In this document: piece after piece, positions 33,758 through 44,120 of the stretch
Layout of the letters: each line of letters starts with the position of its first letter
How positions within the stretch are numbered: the stretch's first letter is position 1
From: Sphaerosporella brunnea
Lineage: Eukaryota > Ascomycota > Pezizomycetes > Pezizales > Pyronemataceae
Direction of reading: 5' to 3'
NCBI GenBank assembly: GCA_008704415.1
Contig: VXIS01000173.1
Span: 34,539 to 98,538, forward strand
Length of the DNA: 64,000 nucleotides
Program-made: the position numbers and the translations under genes
The notes under the pieces: generated by a model
Told to the model about the DNA's origin: nothing
The model's database searches: none
Seen by the model: the letters and a program-made list of their open reading frames with translations, nothing else

Positions 33758-35161
33758 TGTAGGACGGGTTGTTGTGGGACAAGCCCAGGAGGGTAACCTC
33801 GAGCCTCAACCTCGAGCCTCAACCTCGAGCCTCAACCTCGAGCCTCAACCTCGAGCCTCAACCTCGAGCATTTAGCTAGACCTTCTCTCCATCTCAATTA
33901 GACATCACATTCGATACACATCAACCTGGTAGCAGCACTTTACACCACTACATTCGCCGCGCTTCTCGCGACGTCTGGCAGCTGTGCGACGATACAACGA
34001 GACCTGAGACGATGAGCGAAACCACGATGGACGACTACCTCGACAACCCCTGAGCGACGAGAGAGGAGCAGCAGCGGCAACAAGAATCGCTTGCACGACG
34101 CCTGTACAAAGAGCGACAGCGAGCGCACGAAGCGGCAATGCGCGAGCAGCAGAGCCAACCGAACCTGAACCCGAACCCGAACCTGAACCCAAACCAGTCT
34201 ATTGATGAGCTGGGGACTCGCTTTGCAGGGCTTGGCTACCCGACCCAGCAGGAGGTGAACGAGCAACGCAGGGAGCAAGAGCAGCGCTGGGAGCAAGAAC
34301 GACTTCGCCAAGATGCATTGCGTGCGCAGCAGGAAACTGCGGATTATTGGCATCGTCAGATGGGAGGACAAGGCGGCTTCGGGAGCCGCGGATTCGGAGG
34401 CGGCAGATTCGGAAATGGCGGATTCGGAGGAGGTGGCTTCGGAAACGGCGGAGTTGGAGGTGGTGGCTGGGGACCTCGAACGGACCTATACTCGCGTCCA
34501 ATGCGTTTTCCAAACACCCAACCGTCAATCAACATCACCGAATCCCTTGTCAAGCAATACATGAAGAAGAACGATGTTCCAAGGCTCGACGGCGAGATCA
34601 GTTTGGAGAACCTTCGCAAGTGGCACATGGATGTGGAACAATTCGCAAAAATCACCAGCTTGGGCGAGAACGCGACAATCAACCTGGTCCGAATGGTTTC
34701 AGGACGCAGTATGGAGAGACTTTGGAATTGACTACCTTCCGCAAGACCAGTACCCATTTAGTTGGGAGGACCTCAAAGCCAAGATGACGGAGGTGTTTGC
34801 ATCAGCATTCTCAAGATCACACGTATGGGCACAACTGGTGGAACTCAAGAGAAAGAAAGATTATGACGGCACCAAGGCCTACATCGCTCAATTCCTGGAA
34901 CTGGCAAAGCTGGTCGGTCAGACACCGTACAATGTCTACCATGGCAATCGCGCATGGGAAATCATTTACGGCTGAAATTGGGCTGGCAGAGGAAGCAGAG
35001 GGTCTGGTATGATGAATGGGCAGGAGAGGAGGACGTTTGACCATGTTTCAAAAAGGAGCGGAAGACTTTTTGTGGAGGGAGATGGATGTAGGACGTACCT
35101 AGGGTTGTTGTGGGACAAGCCCGGAGGGTAACCTCGAGCCTCAACATTGAGCATTTAGCTA
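33758..35161 (+). mobile_element. Gag-only LTR-like retroelement
   Basis: Direct repeats TGTAGGACG...GGTTGTTGTGGGACAAGCCC...GAGCATTTAGCTA lie at 33758-33878 and 35087-35161 and flank a gag-like gene. The left repeat is longer because CTCGAGCCTCAAC is tandemly repeated five to six times (33798-33868), whereas the right repeat has one copy. No pol sequence or clear target duplication is visible. A non-autonomous LTR element is the best reading. Confidence 0.6.
34012..34975 (+). pseudogene. Ty3/gypsy-type gag fragment with stop and frameshift
   Basis: From ATG 34012 the frame reads MSETTMDDYLDNP, meets TGA at 34051 (a CGA-to-TGA change would explain it), and continues through a Gln/Glu/Arg-rich coiled region, a Gly-rich stretch, and LRKWHMDVEQFAKITSLGEN. 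Near 34690-34735 the frame shifts; the next frame reads WFQDAVWRDFGIDYLPQDQY, then TMSWEDLKAK-like FSWEDLKAKMTEVFASAFSR and KAYIAQFLELAKLVG. This order matches the capsid region of retrotransposon Gag. No zinc knuckle, protease or polymerase follows, and it ends at 34975. Broken. Confidence 0.65.
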
Positions 35162-35590
35162 CCGTATCTTCCCGGCTTGAAGCAGCCCGGGCGAGGTGGG
35201 ACACTTTCATCGCGCAGCAGCTGGGGTTGAGCCTTGAGGCGGTTGGCAAGAGGATCTCTGTCGGAATCAGACGTGGGTAAGCGGGTTTCTGCAGGCGCCG
35301 AGGATGGCTGAAAAGGTTGCGAGGAGGAGGAGGAGGAGATGTGCATAGTAGGGCTGCTGGCTCCGTGCGCGTCGACCCACTGCCGCATCGCCAGCATCGC
35401 CTCGATATACGCCAGGATATCGTGAAGGGTCGTTGACGTGACCGGCATGGGCGATCCGCGACGCCTCCACGAGCGCAAGGAAATCCTACTTGCGGTGCGT
35501 GGTCGCGTCCGGGCTTTACGTCAACGATGCGGCGGAGGGGGTTCAGGTGGGTGATTCGAGAAGTGACGATCAACCCCGTCTTCAGTCCTG
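35155..35590 (-). pseudogene. Alkaline phosphatase pseudogene, locus B, with GGA module at its 3' side
   Basis: On the minus strand: GLKTGLIVTSRITHLNPLRR and IVDV (about 35590-35515), an internal deletion, then VEASRIAHAGHVNDP (about 35460-35420), DILAYIEAMLAMRQWVDAHG in another frame, and PTMHIS. Downstream (35340-35230) lies one (GGA)n module unit. Frames are broken and most of the metal-site region is gone. The upstream side joins array B directly through a perfect intron-acceptor junction (CATGTGCGCAG|GACTGAAG at about 35590). Confidence 0.7.
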
Positions 35591-38250
35591 CGCACATGGT
35601 TTGGTTCCAAACGTTTGCAGATGCCACAAGCAAGTACCCTTCAGATGCACCATGTCCTCGCCGATCGCCATTTCCACGTGAAACACCCGCATCTGCAGAC
35701 GGTGGTCGAAGCTGCAGAGTCCGCCAGGTAGCTGCCGGTAGCCCTGGTATGGTCCCAAACGTTTGCAGATACCATAAGTAAGTACCCTTCAGATGCACCA
35801 CGTCCTTGCCGATTGCCTTTTCCACGTCAACGCCCGCAGTTGCAGGAGGTGGTCGAAGCTGCAAAGTCCGTCACGTAGCTTGGTTTGGTTCCAAACGTTT
35901 GCAGATGTCACAAGTAAGTACCCTTCAGATGCGCCGCCGCCTCAGGGACAGACATAGTCGTCGTCCACGCCGATCGCCTTTTCCATGCTTCAACACCTGC
36001 AGCTGCAGAGTCAGTATTGTAGCCCTGGTTTGGTTCCAAACGTTTGCAGATGCCACAAGTACCCTTCAGATGTGCCGCCGCCTCGGGGACAGACATAGTC
36101 GTCGTCCACGCCGATCGCCTTTTCCATGCTTCAACACCTGCAGCTGCAGAGTCAGTATTGTAGCCCTGGTTTGGTTCCAAACGTTTGCAGATGCCACAAG
36201 TACCCTTCAGATGTGCCGCCGCCTCGGGGACAGACATAGTCGTCGTCCACGCCGATCGCCTTTTCCATGCGTCAACATCCGCAGCTGCACAGTCAGTATT
36301 GTAGCCCTGGTTTGGTCCCAAACGTTTGCAGATGCCACAAGTACCCTTCAGATGCACCACGTCCTCGCCGATTGCCTTTTCCACGTCAACTGCCGGCGGT
36401 GGTCGAAGCTGCAGAGTCCGTCACGTAGCTGTCGGTAGCCCTGGTATGGTCCCAAACGGTTGCAGCCACCAACAGTAAGTCGCCGTCCACGCCGATCGCC
36501 TTTTCCACGTCAATGTCCGCAGCTGCAGACGGTGGTCGAAGCTGCAGAGTCAGTAATGTAGCCCTGGTTTGGTTCCAAACGATTGCAGTAAGTGCCCTTC
36601 AGATGCACCACGTCCTCGCCGATTGCCTTTTGCACGTCAACTCCTGCAGCTGCCGGCGGTGGTTGAAGCTGCACAGTTCGTCACGTAGCTTGGTTTGATT
36701 CCAAACGTTTGCAGACGCCACAAGTACCCTTCAGACGCGCCGCCGCCTCGGGGACACATGTCGTCCACGTCGATCGCCTTTTCCATGCGTTAAAGCTCGT
36801 CGCTGCAGGTGGTCGCCGAAGCTGCAGAGTCAGCAATGTAGCCACGGTTTGGTTCCAAACGATTGCAGATACCATCAGTAAGTACCCTTCAGATGCACCA
36901 CGTCCTCTCCGGTTGCCTTTTGCACGTCAACGCCCGCAGCTGCAGACGGTAGTCGAAGCTGCAGAGTCCGTCAAGTAGTTGTCGCTAGCCCTGGTATGGT
37001 CCCAAACGTTTGCAGACGCCACAAGTATCCTTCATATGCACCACCGCCTCGGGGACAGACATAGTCGTCGTCCATGTCGATTGCCTTGTCATGCGTCAAC
37101 TCCCGCAGCTGCCGGCGGTGGTTGAAGCTGCAACGTCCGTCACGTAGCTGTCGGTAGCCCTGGTATTGTCCCAAATGTTTGCAGATACCCCAAGTACCCT
37201 TCAGCCGCGCCGCCGCCTCCGGGACAGACATAGTCGTCGTCCACGCCGATCGCCTTTTCCACGTCAATACCCACAGCTACAGGCGGCCGTCGAAGCTGCA
37301 GCATCCGTCACGTAGCTGTCGGTAGCTCTGGTGTGCACATGGTTTGGTTTCAAACGCCGCCTCGAGGTCAGTTGCGCAGGGGACATAGTCGTCGTCCACG
37401 CCGATTGCCTTTTTCACGCGTCAACACCCGCAGTTGCAGACGGTGGTCGAAGCTGCAGAGTCAGTAATGTAGCCCTGGTTTGGTTCCAAACGTTTGCAAC
37501 CACCAACAGTAAGTCGTCGTCCACGCCGATTGCCTTTTGCACGTCAACTCCCGCAGCTGCAGACGGTGGTCGAAGCTGCAGAGTCAGTAATGTAGCCCTG
37601 GTTTGGTTCCAAACGTTTGCAACCACCAACAGTAAGTCGTCGTTCACGCCGATTGCGTCAACGCCGCATCTGCCGGCGGTGGTCGAAGCTGCACAGTTCG
37701 TAAACGTCGCTGTCGGTAGCCCTGGTATGGTCCCAAACGTTTACAGATACCCCAAGTAGCCTTCAGATGCGCCGCCGCGTCAGGGACAGACATAGTCGTC
37801 GTCCACGTCGATCGCCTTTTCCACGCGTCAACACCCGCAGCTGCAGAGTCCGTAACGTAGCTTGGTATGGTCCCAAACGTTTGTAGATGCCACAAGTACG
37901 TACCCTCCAGATGCACCACGTCCTTGCCGATTGCCTTTTCCACGCGTCAACGCCCGCAGCTGGAGGCGGTGGTCGAAGCTGCACAGTTCGTAACGTAGCT
38001 GTCGGTAGCCCTGGTGTGGTTTCAAACGTTTGCAGACGCCACAAGTACCCCTCGCCGATTGCCTTCTCCACGCGTCAACTCCCGCACCTGCCGGCGGTGG
38101 TCGAAGCCGCAGAGTCCGTAACGTGGCTGTCGGTAGCCCTGGTTCGGTTCCAAACGTTTGCAGCCACCAACAGTAAGTACCCTCCCGACGCGCCGCCGCC
38201 GCCGCCTCGGGGACAGTTGCGCAGGGGACTTCGTCGTCGTCCTGGCCGAT
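35591..38250 (-). repeat. Tandem array of the phosphatase active-site exon plus intron, array B (about 19 units)
   Basis: About nineteen GGTT(T/C)CAAACG / GGTCCCAAACG anchors lie between 35606 and 38145. Spacing is mostly 120-185 bp; three adjacent units near 36029-36313 are 141-142 bp and almost identical. On the minus strand these three give an open frame with a 47-residue period containing PEAAAHLKGTCGICKRLEPN. Several units have lost the AIGVDDD part and carry ACCAACAGTAAG instead of ATGCCACAAG. The far (minus 5') flank at 38200-38400 is shared with array A at 25210-25390, so the two arrays descend from one locus. Confidence 0.75.
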
Positions 38251-38435
38251 CGCTCGGGACGCGCCGCCGCCGCCGCCGCGGGTGTTACGCTGTATCGTGG
38301 GGAGTCGATGGCGGGGGGTTTGCAGGCGATGGGAAGAATGTCGAGGTGGCACACTTCGTCGCGTAGTAGCTGGGATTGAGCCTGGAAACGGTTGGTTGGT
38401 TGGCAAGAGGATCCACCGGAGTAAGCGAGTTTGCG

Positions 38436-38853
38436 CGGAGCTGGAAAGGCTGCAACGAGGAGGAGGAGGAGCACGAGGAGAAGCTTGGCTTCTCGTCACC
38501 ACCGGTCCGACGCGTAGCTGTGGTTGCAAGAGGATCTGCCGGAACCAGACGCGGGTACGCGGGTCTGTGCAGCCGTCGAAGGCGGCTGGGCAGGTCGCTC
38601 AGAGGAGGCAGAGGCTTGCAGCTCAGGCAACAAGGCGAGGAGCGAGTGGGGGGAACCGCCACAAACGCCTTGCCAGCCCAGCCCCGACACCCACCGACGC
38701 AAACCGCATCGCGCGGTGCAAATGCCCCGAGCTCCGCAGTGAACGCCACGCCCGTGGATGAAGCAGCTGCGATCGATGGCCAGGCCAGCACCAGCGGCAG
38801 ATTGGCTTCCTGCGTACGTATGCCCCCCCCCCCCCCTCCCGTCCTCAAGGTTT
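38436..38853 (+). repeat. Duplicated segment, copy 2 (pair with 25840-26236)
   Basis: See copy 1. Here a 14-16 bp C run has grown at 38823-38837 just before the CGTCCTCAAGGTTTC end. No copy of the 26474 gene follows; the sequence changes to a GGA module. Confidence 0.8.
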
Positions 38854-38994
38854 CGGACGTGGGGAAGCGAGTTTGTGCAACCGCCGAAGACGGTTGCGAG
38901 GAGGAGGAGGAGCAGAAGGACGAGCTGGTGGAATAGCCTGGCGATTCAAGCCCGGGGACTCGCTGAGCTTGGACCTCGAGGCAGCTGGCAAGAG

Positions 38995-39115
38995 GATCTG
39001 GCGATCCGCGACGCCTCCACGGGCGCAAAGAAACCCGAGGTGCAGCGCCTTCGCTTTGCCCTCGAACGACCTGCGGTCCGAAAACCACGCAAGATCCACC
39101 GACGCGTAGCCGGGA
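38995..39115 (-). pseudogene. Alkaline phosphatase fragment, locus B2
   Basis: Minus strand: SVDLAWFSDRRSFEGKAKAL followed by HLGF and, in a second frame, a VEASRI remnant. It corresponds to the VFxDRKxFDKK...LPYLG...VEASRI part of the other copies with an internal deletion. A GGA module unit adjoins its 3' side (38850-38930). Confidence 0.55.
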
Positions 39116-39539
39116 GGGGGGGGCAGTCGAATGACGCCGCGCGACATCCACCAGAGCGACGTCATAGTGAGGCAAAGGTTCAAATCGGTACGTCAGTCCC
39201 TGACCCCACGCCACAGATTGAATCCCTCCACCCCCCGGATCGTCACCCCCGAGCTACGATCCACCACGAGTGCCTCGCCTCCGTCCCGCGGCCTGGTATC
39301 GCCACATCGTGGACGTGCGTCATCCCGTGGGCGAAACGTGTCGTTTTTCGGTAATCGTAAGGGTCTGCTCACCGCCCAGGCTCCACTGCCATGACATCAA
39401 CAGCTATCGCGGGGACACGTCACTCCTAGGATAGCGAGCGTTGGTCCTCCTCAAAATGGGGACAATCTCCCAGCTCCAGCTCACCATTTCTGGCAGAAAG
39501 AACGAATGTTGAAACACAGCAATAACAACAACAACGATC

Positions 39540-40996
39540 ATGGACAACCCCGGCACGCTCCAACTCTCCTACAACTGGGACTATCCGTACGCCTCGGCGC
39601 AGCTGTTGCTCTCCACCGTATTCCCGCAGTGGAGAAACAGCCCCAACCCTGTCGGGCTCAGGCAATTGACCGAGGACACTGCGAACACGGTAGCCCATCC
39701 CTTTTCCAGCCTGGGCTCACAGCTGATCGTTCTGCAGCTTTTCAAAACCGCAAGCAAGCCTCCGGGCGTCGGAGATGGCGAAGATGGCGACGATGCGATT
39801 GTGTTGCACGTCTACGGTCCGGGCACAGACGTCCTGGTCGACCGCAGGAGTAAGCACCTCCTCACATCTTCGCATGCACCGCAATGGTTTCTCACAGCAC
39901 CGGCAGGGGAGTATTACACCCACTGCCTCCTCGCCCAGCACGGCCTTGCCTCGCCGGTCCTTGCCCGCTTTCAGAACGGCCTTTTCTACCGCCTTGAACC
40001 CGGACGGCCGTGCGAGCCGGCGGATATGGGGAGGGAAGCGGTCTGGCGCGGTGTGGCGCGGCGGCTGGGGGAATGGCACGCGGTCGTGCCTGCCACCGTG
40101 ACCGGCAGCGAAAACGGGAGACTGTTTGTTCCACGCTTCCCCGGTCGTATTGACAGGTTCTGACAACGCGCCCGCCCGTGTATATAGTCCAAGCATCTGG
40201 ACCGTGCTCCGGACTTGGATATCCATCCTCCCAGAGGATACAACGCCCAAATCGGTTTTGCACATCGAGCTGCAAAGGCTGAAGGAACGCCTCGGCGTTA
40301 CTGACGGCTGGAACGCCGAAGGAGTACGTGCCTTTCCCCCCCCCCCCCCCCCTTCCCCATGGAAGAGCCCCGCCGCCGTGCTAGCCGGTGACTACAGATG
40401 GTCCTAGGTCACGGCGACCTCCGTTGTGGAAATGTCATAATCCACCCCCGCGCCGCCGGCGCAGGCGGCGTGGCAACCGTCAGCTTCGTCGACTACGAGT
40501 AACCCCGCCCCTTCACCCGACCAAACCGCGCGACCAGTTGAGTAACAGCCGCAGATACGCGCTCCCCTGCCCCGCAGCCTTCGACCTGGCAAACCATTTC
40601 TCGGAATGGCCCGGCGGCGCGTTCGACTACAGGCTGCTCCCGTCGCGCGCCGTCCGCCGCGACTTCCTGCACGAGTACACACGGAGCTACACCGCCCACC
40701 GCGGCCGCCAATGCTCCCCCCGCGAGGAGGACGAAATCGTCGCAACGCTGGAGAGGCAGGTCGACGTCCTTCGCGGAGTGCCGGGCTTTTTCTGGTAGGC
40801 CCCCCCCCCCCCGCGAAGCGGGCCGCGTTGATGCAGTGAAAACAGGGGCGTCTGCGCGCTCGTGCAGGCCACCGCGTTCGATATCGTCATCGACTTCGAC
40901 GCTTTCAAGTACGCGTACATGCGCTTCGCGGAGTATTGGGAGTGGCGCGCGGACGCGGACAGCGTGCGGGAGAGGCAGTGGGCGGCGGAGGAGTGA
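39540..40996 (+). CDS. Ethanolamine kinase-like (choline/ethanolamine kinase family)
   Basis: Seven exons (39540-39689, 39738-39849, 39907-40123, 40188-40323, 40398-40498, 40555-40794, 40846-40996) give 368 residues. All six introns (48, 57, 64, 74, 56, 51 bp) are GT-AG and frame-consistent. Splicing creates family landmarks: RQLTEDTANT|LFKT, VYGPGTDVLVDRR|REYYTH, LASPVLARFQNGLFYRLEPG, PSIWTVLRTWISILP, the Brenner motif GHGDLRCGNV (H210, D212, N217), FVDYE|YALPCPAAFDLANHF with the metal-binding D237, and FFW|GVCALVQA. The enzyme would transfer ATP phosphate to ethanolamine, the first step of the CDP-ethanolamine branch of phospholipid synthesis, in the cytosol. Choline as substrate is not excluded. 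Two introns hold long C runs. All catalytic residues are present; the glycine-rich nucleotide loop at residues 43-50 is less canonical (EDTANT). Confidence 0.88.
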
Positions 40997-41249
40997 TGCG
41001 ATGCAGCGGAGAAAGTGTTTGCAGTTGGAAACTCTGAAAAAATAAAAAGATCACTTTCCTTTCGATTCGCTACCGTGGCGCCTGTGCAATCATACGTCTG
41101 TTGCGGTCGTAATACGGCATTCCGCCGGATCGCTACGGTAGTGCTATGTGTATTTGCTAAACTTCCTGATTGCGACTGCTGTTTTGAGATGTCATTGAAG
41201 GGAGTTTAGACTGGCGGGGTTTTGCTGGGTGTTGCGTGTCAAAACAAAG

Positions 41250-41861
41250 GGTGCGTTTGGACGCCAGCTTAGACCACAACTAGAGCTAGATGGAAAACCC
41301 ATAGATAAACAACCTCCGACGGGCTTGACAACCGCGCTGCAGCAAAAATCGGTTGGCAAACGTACGGTCATGTGCTTTTAGTAATACACAGGAGTTCTGC
41401 TGAGGGAGTTCTGCTGTCGAAGGAGAGAAATTGTGCGGGTGAGCAGAACCATTCACGGGTCGGCACTCGTAGGTGCAGATGAGCTGCTGAGCACTCGGAC
41501 CATTTCCACTGGCTTTAAATTTCGTGCTATGTTGTGAGGTGGTGTAGTGGAGGTTGGCAACCGTTCTTGGCAGTTTCCCACCCAGCTCTAGTCGCAACGC
41601 AACGAGAACATGATTTCGAGGATTCGGTGGTTGCATCGCAACTTGGTTCCGCGGACCATGGTTCCCAAGGGTCAAAAAAATAGAATCTACCTCCGCGCGG
41701 ACCGCGTTTCGACCGCCCCGCAGTGGTAGAATCACGACTGTGGTCGCACGCTGTTTGGCTCGCGGGCGAATGACGACGTTTGCGCAAACCGTAGTTTCAC
41801 CTCCTCGATCATGGTTTCTCTGAACCACAGTTTACCCGACCACGGGCGTCCAAACACAACC
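41250..41861. mobile_element. GGTGCGTTTGGACG element, 612-bp copy
   Basis: Ends are GGTGCGTTTGGACGCCAGCT and, inverted, GGTTGTGTTTGGACGCCCGT. Internal sequence matches both ends of the 42557-44134 element in the opposite orientation, including the inverse of GAAACCATGATCGAGGAGGT. No target duplication could be fixed. The end sequence is reminiscent of Harbinger-type ends, but this is only a resemblance. Confidence 0.6.
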
Positions 41862-42556
41862 CCAAGATGCTTTCGGTACCAAAACCAACACCAAAACCCC
41901 TTGCGTTGAAACTTTTTGGGGGGTGCTTCCCCCTTTTTTTTTGTTAAGGTTTTTCTTCCATTTCCATCCGCTCCGGAAAAGCCCATGAGGGCTGCTCAGA
42001 CGGGGGTTTTTGACTTGGATATTCGAATTTTCAACCGGCTGTTTATCGATGTCTGTAAGCCATTTGACGCCAAAACTGGCCTTAAAACCAGAAACGTCGA
42101 AAAAAATATAAACGCCTATCTGAGCGGCCCTATAGGACTTCCCGGAAAGTCTGGAAGGGTGTTCAAACCGGATCCAGACGATCAAGCTTTTGTTTGGGTC
42201 GAAACCCCTTTCAGTAACTCTAGACTGCTAGATAGGGCAGAAAGGAAGGTACGGGATGTTTTGGCGCCAAGGAAGGTATCCCCTGTGCTTCCCAACCAAT
42301 CACGCCGTGTTTTCTAACCCTTTCGAAGTTTCAATCGTCTGCAACACCCCGGCAAACACTTCCAGTCGTCCACTTTACGCTTTTACAAGATATTGATCTT
42401 ATCTCCCGCTCTGCCAGGATCCTGCAGCAGGCCGCCCAAGCCGAGTGTTAAAAGTGCCGCATTCACACAGACTGCACCGTGCTAAGGCGTATGCGGTACT
42501 TTTTAACACTGCGCGGGGTTCGCGAGTAAATATTTTACCGGATGTTGCCATAAACT
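41862..42556. other. Unassigned region with open frames on both strands
   Basis: A 133-codon plus-strand frame (41916-42317) contains DLDIRIFNRLFIDVCKPFDA and a 117-codon minus-strand frame overlaps it. Neither is recognised and no introns or promoter were found. Lying between two copies of the same transposon, it may be element-derived. Confidence 0.3.
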
Positions 42557-42889
42557 GGTGCGTTTGGACGAGGGTAAACTGTGGTTCAGAGAAACCATGA
42601 TCGAGGAGGTGAAACTACAGTTGCGCAAACGTCATTTGCCTGCGAGCCAAACAGCGTGCGACCACAGTCATGATGCGACCTCGCCGCCTCCTCGAGCCCC
42701 TCGACCCACCGCCGCCTCCTCAATCACCCACGACCACCGCCTCTATCACCCCCCCGCCACCATCACACACGAGCAAACGAACGACCAAACGCCGAGACAC
42801 CATGCCGGTTTTGTTTGTTTTAACGGTAATTATGCAGGATACCCCCCGCGAGGGGCGTATTTTGTGGATTGACCCCACAAATTTCTTAT

Positions 42890-43302
42890 TATGCAGCATA
42901 CCCCCCACTAAAATTATGTGGGATTTTTTTAAGCGAGCATATCGGAAACAAGAGATGTTGATTTCTTGACCGAAAGAAGGAACTAACTACTGAGCAAGCA
43001 GAACGGCAGAAAACACAGCTACTTAAGATGAATGCGGAGGCCGGCGGGCCTGATCCTCCGGTAGGAGCTTGAGCCAGACCGGCGGCGGAGCTTGAGCAAG
43101 ACCACCGGCGAAAGCAAGACCAGCGGCGAAGCCTGAGCAAGACCGCCCCCGACCAGAAATGGAAACAACCGACAGAGCACCCTATGGCTTGACCGAGTGA
43201 TACACTATGATTCGGTGCACGCGTGCGCTCCGAATCATAGTGTATCACATATGCTCGCTTAAAAAACCCCCACATAATTTTAGTGGGGGGTATGCTGCAT
43301 AA
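42890..43302. mobile_element. TA-flanked MITE with 57-bp arms, family 4
   Basis: Arms TTATGCAGCATACCCCCCAC through AATTATGTGGGATTTTTTTA to AGCGAGCATAT are inverted at 43247-43302; TA lies at 42888-42889 and 43303-43304. A partial end (TTATGCAGGATACCCCCC) sits just outside at 42832. The centre has GC-rich CCGGCGGAGCTTGAGCAAGA repeats and a perfect hairpin TGATACACTATGATTCGG/CCGAATCATAGTGTATCA (about 43198-43248). Confidence 0.78.
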
Positions 43303-43310
43303 TAGCCGTT

Positions 43311-43400
43311 GTTTTAATCATATTGCATTCGGCCGCTTGCGGCCATGGCATATAGAATACAGAATCACCGCCGCCCCTAGGCACGTGGCCTACTGTGGGG
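43311..43400 (-). mobile_element. LINE-family 3' end, minus orientation
   Basis: Minus strand: CCTAGGGGCGGCGGTGATTC...GCCATGGCCGCAAGCGGCCG, then AATGCAATATGATTAAAACA, the same tail as at 4400-4486 and 8150-8255. It adjoins the MITE's right TA. Confidence 0.6.
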
Positions 43401-44120
43401 AAAAGGAAAGAAGACAAGGAAACAAAGAGGAAACGAGCATATATCGCACCACGACAAAGGAGACAGATTCAGGCCCTAATCGGCCGCATTCAGGCCGCAT
43501 TCGGCCACATTCCTACGCTTGTGCTGCTCAAGAAGGCCATCACCGCCTCTATGCAGCGCTCGCCGGCCAGCAGACACCATGCCGGTGGACACGGACAATA
43601 TTATTTTATTGGCGGCCCTCGCACCACTTCTTGAGCTATTGGCATTTAGTACCTGTAGAAATTTTTTCTTTTTCTCATGGGCTCACAAACATTTGAGATC
43701 CGGGTTTTTATTTGTGCCAGTGATCGCGTCGGCGTAAATTTTTCGTTGTACTCTTTTACCTACTGCTGCCCACGCCTCCTTCTTAAACCCGCTCTGCGCC
43801 CTTTTTCCCCTGGCGCCCCTGCTTTCGCATCGACTTTAGAAGAAACCGATCCTTGGTTTCGTCCCACTCCGCTTTTTCCAGCTGGGAGGACGTCGCTTGG
43901 TTACGGCGCGTGGTTGTGGTTGCGGGTGCTTGTTGCCGGTGGTTGTGGTGCAGGTTGGATCCGCGCGGAGGTAGATTCTACTTTTTTTAGAATCGTCAGG
44001 ACCCGCAGGAACCACGGCCCGCGGAACCACGTTGTGATGCAATCAGACAGTCACCGAATCTGCAAAATCATGTTCCCGTTGCGACCATGATTTAGCGCCC
44101 CGGATCGTGGTCCAAGCCGG
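43401..44120. other. Interior of the large GGTGCGTTTGGACG element
   Basis: No recognised gene. The block TAGATTCTACTTTTTTTAGA at about 43973 mirrors AATAGAATCTACCTCCGCGC at 41680. Confidence 0.4.

Noticed and set aside
33798..33868. CTCGAGCCTCAAC tandem repeat as telomeric or centromeric satellite
   Set aside because: It is a short run inside one terminal repeat of the gag-bearing element, with a single copy in the other repeat.
34690..34735. Programmed frameshift between two gag frames
   Set aside because: The frames overlap inside the capsid region rather than at a gag-pol border, no slippery site or pol follows, and an upstream stop shows decay.
23266..38250. Regularly spaced repeats resembling a CRISPR-like array
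   Set aside because: Units are over 120 bp, nearly continuous repeats with no unique spacers, and translate as phosphatase exon plus intron. The genome is eukaryotic.
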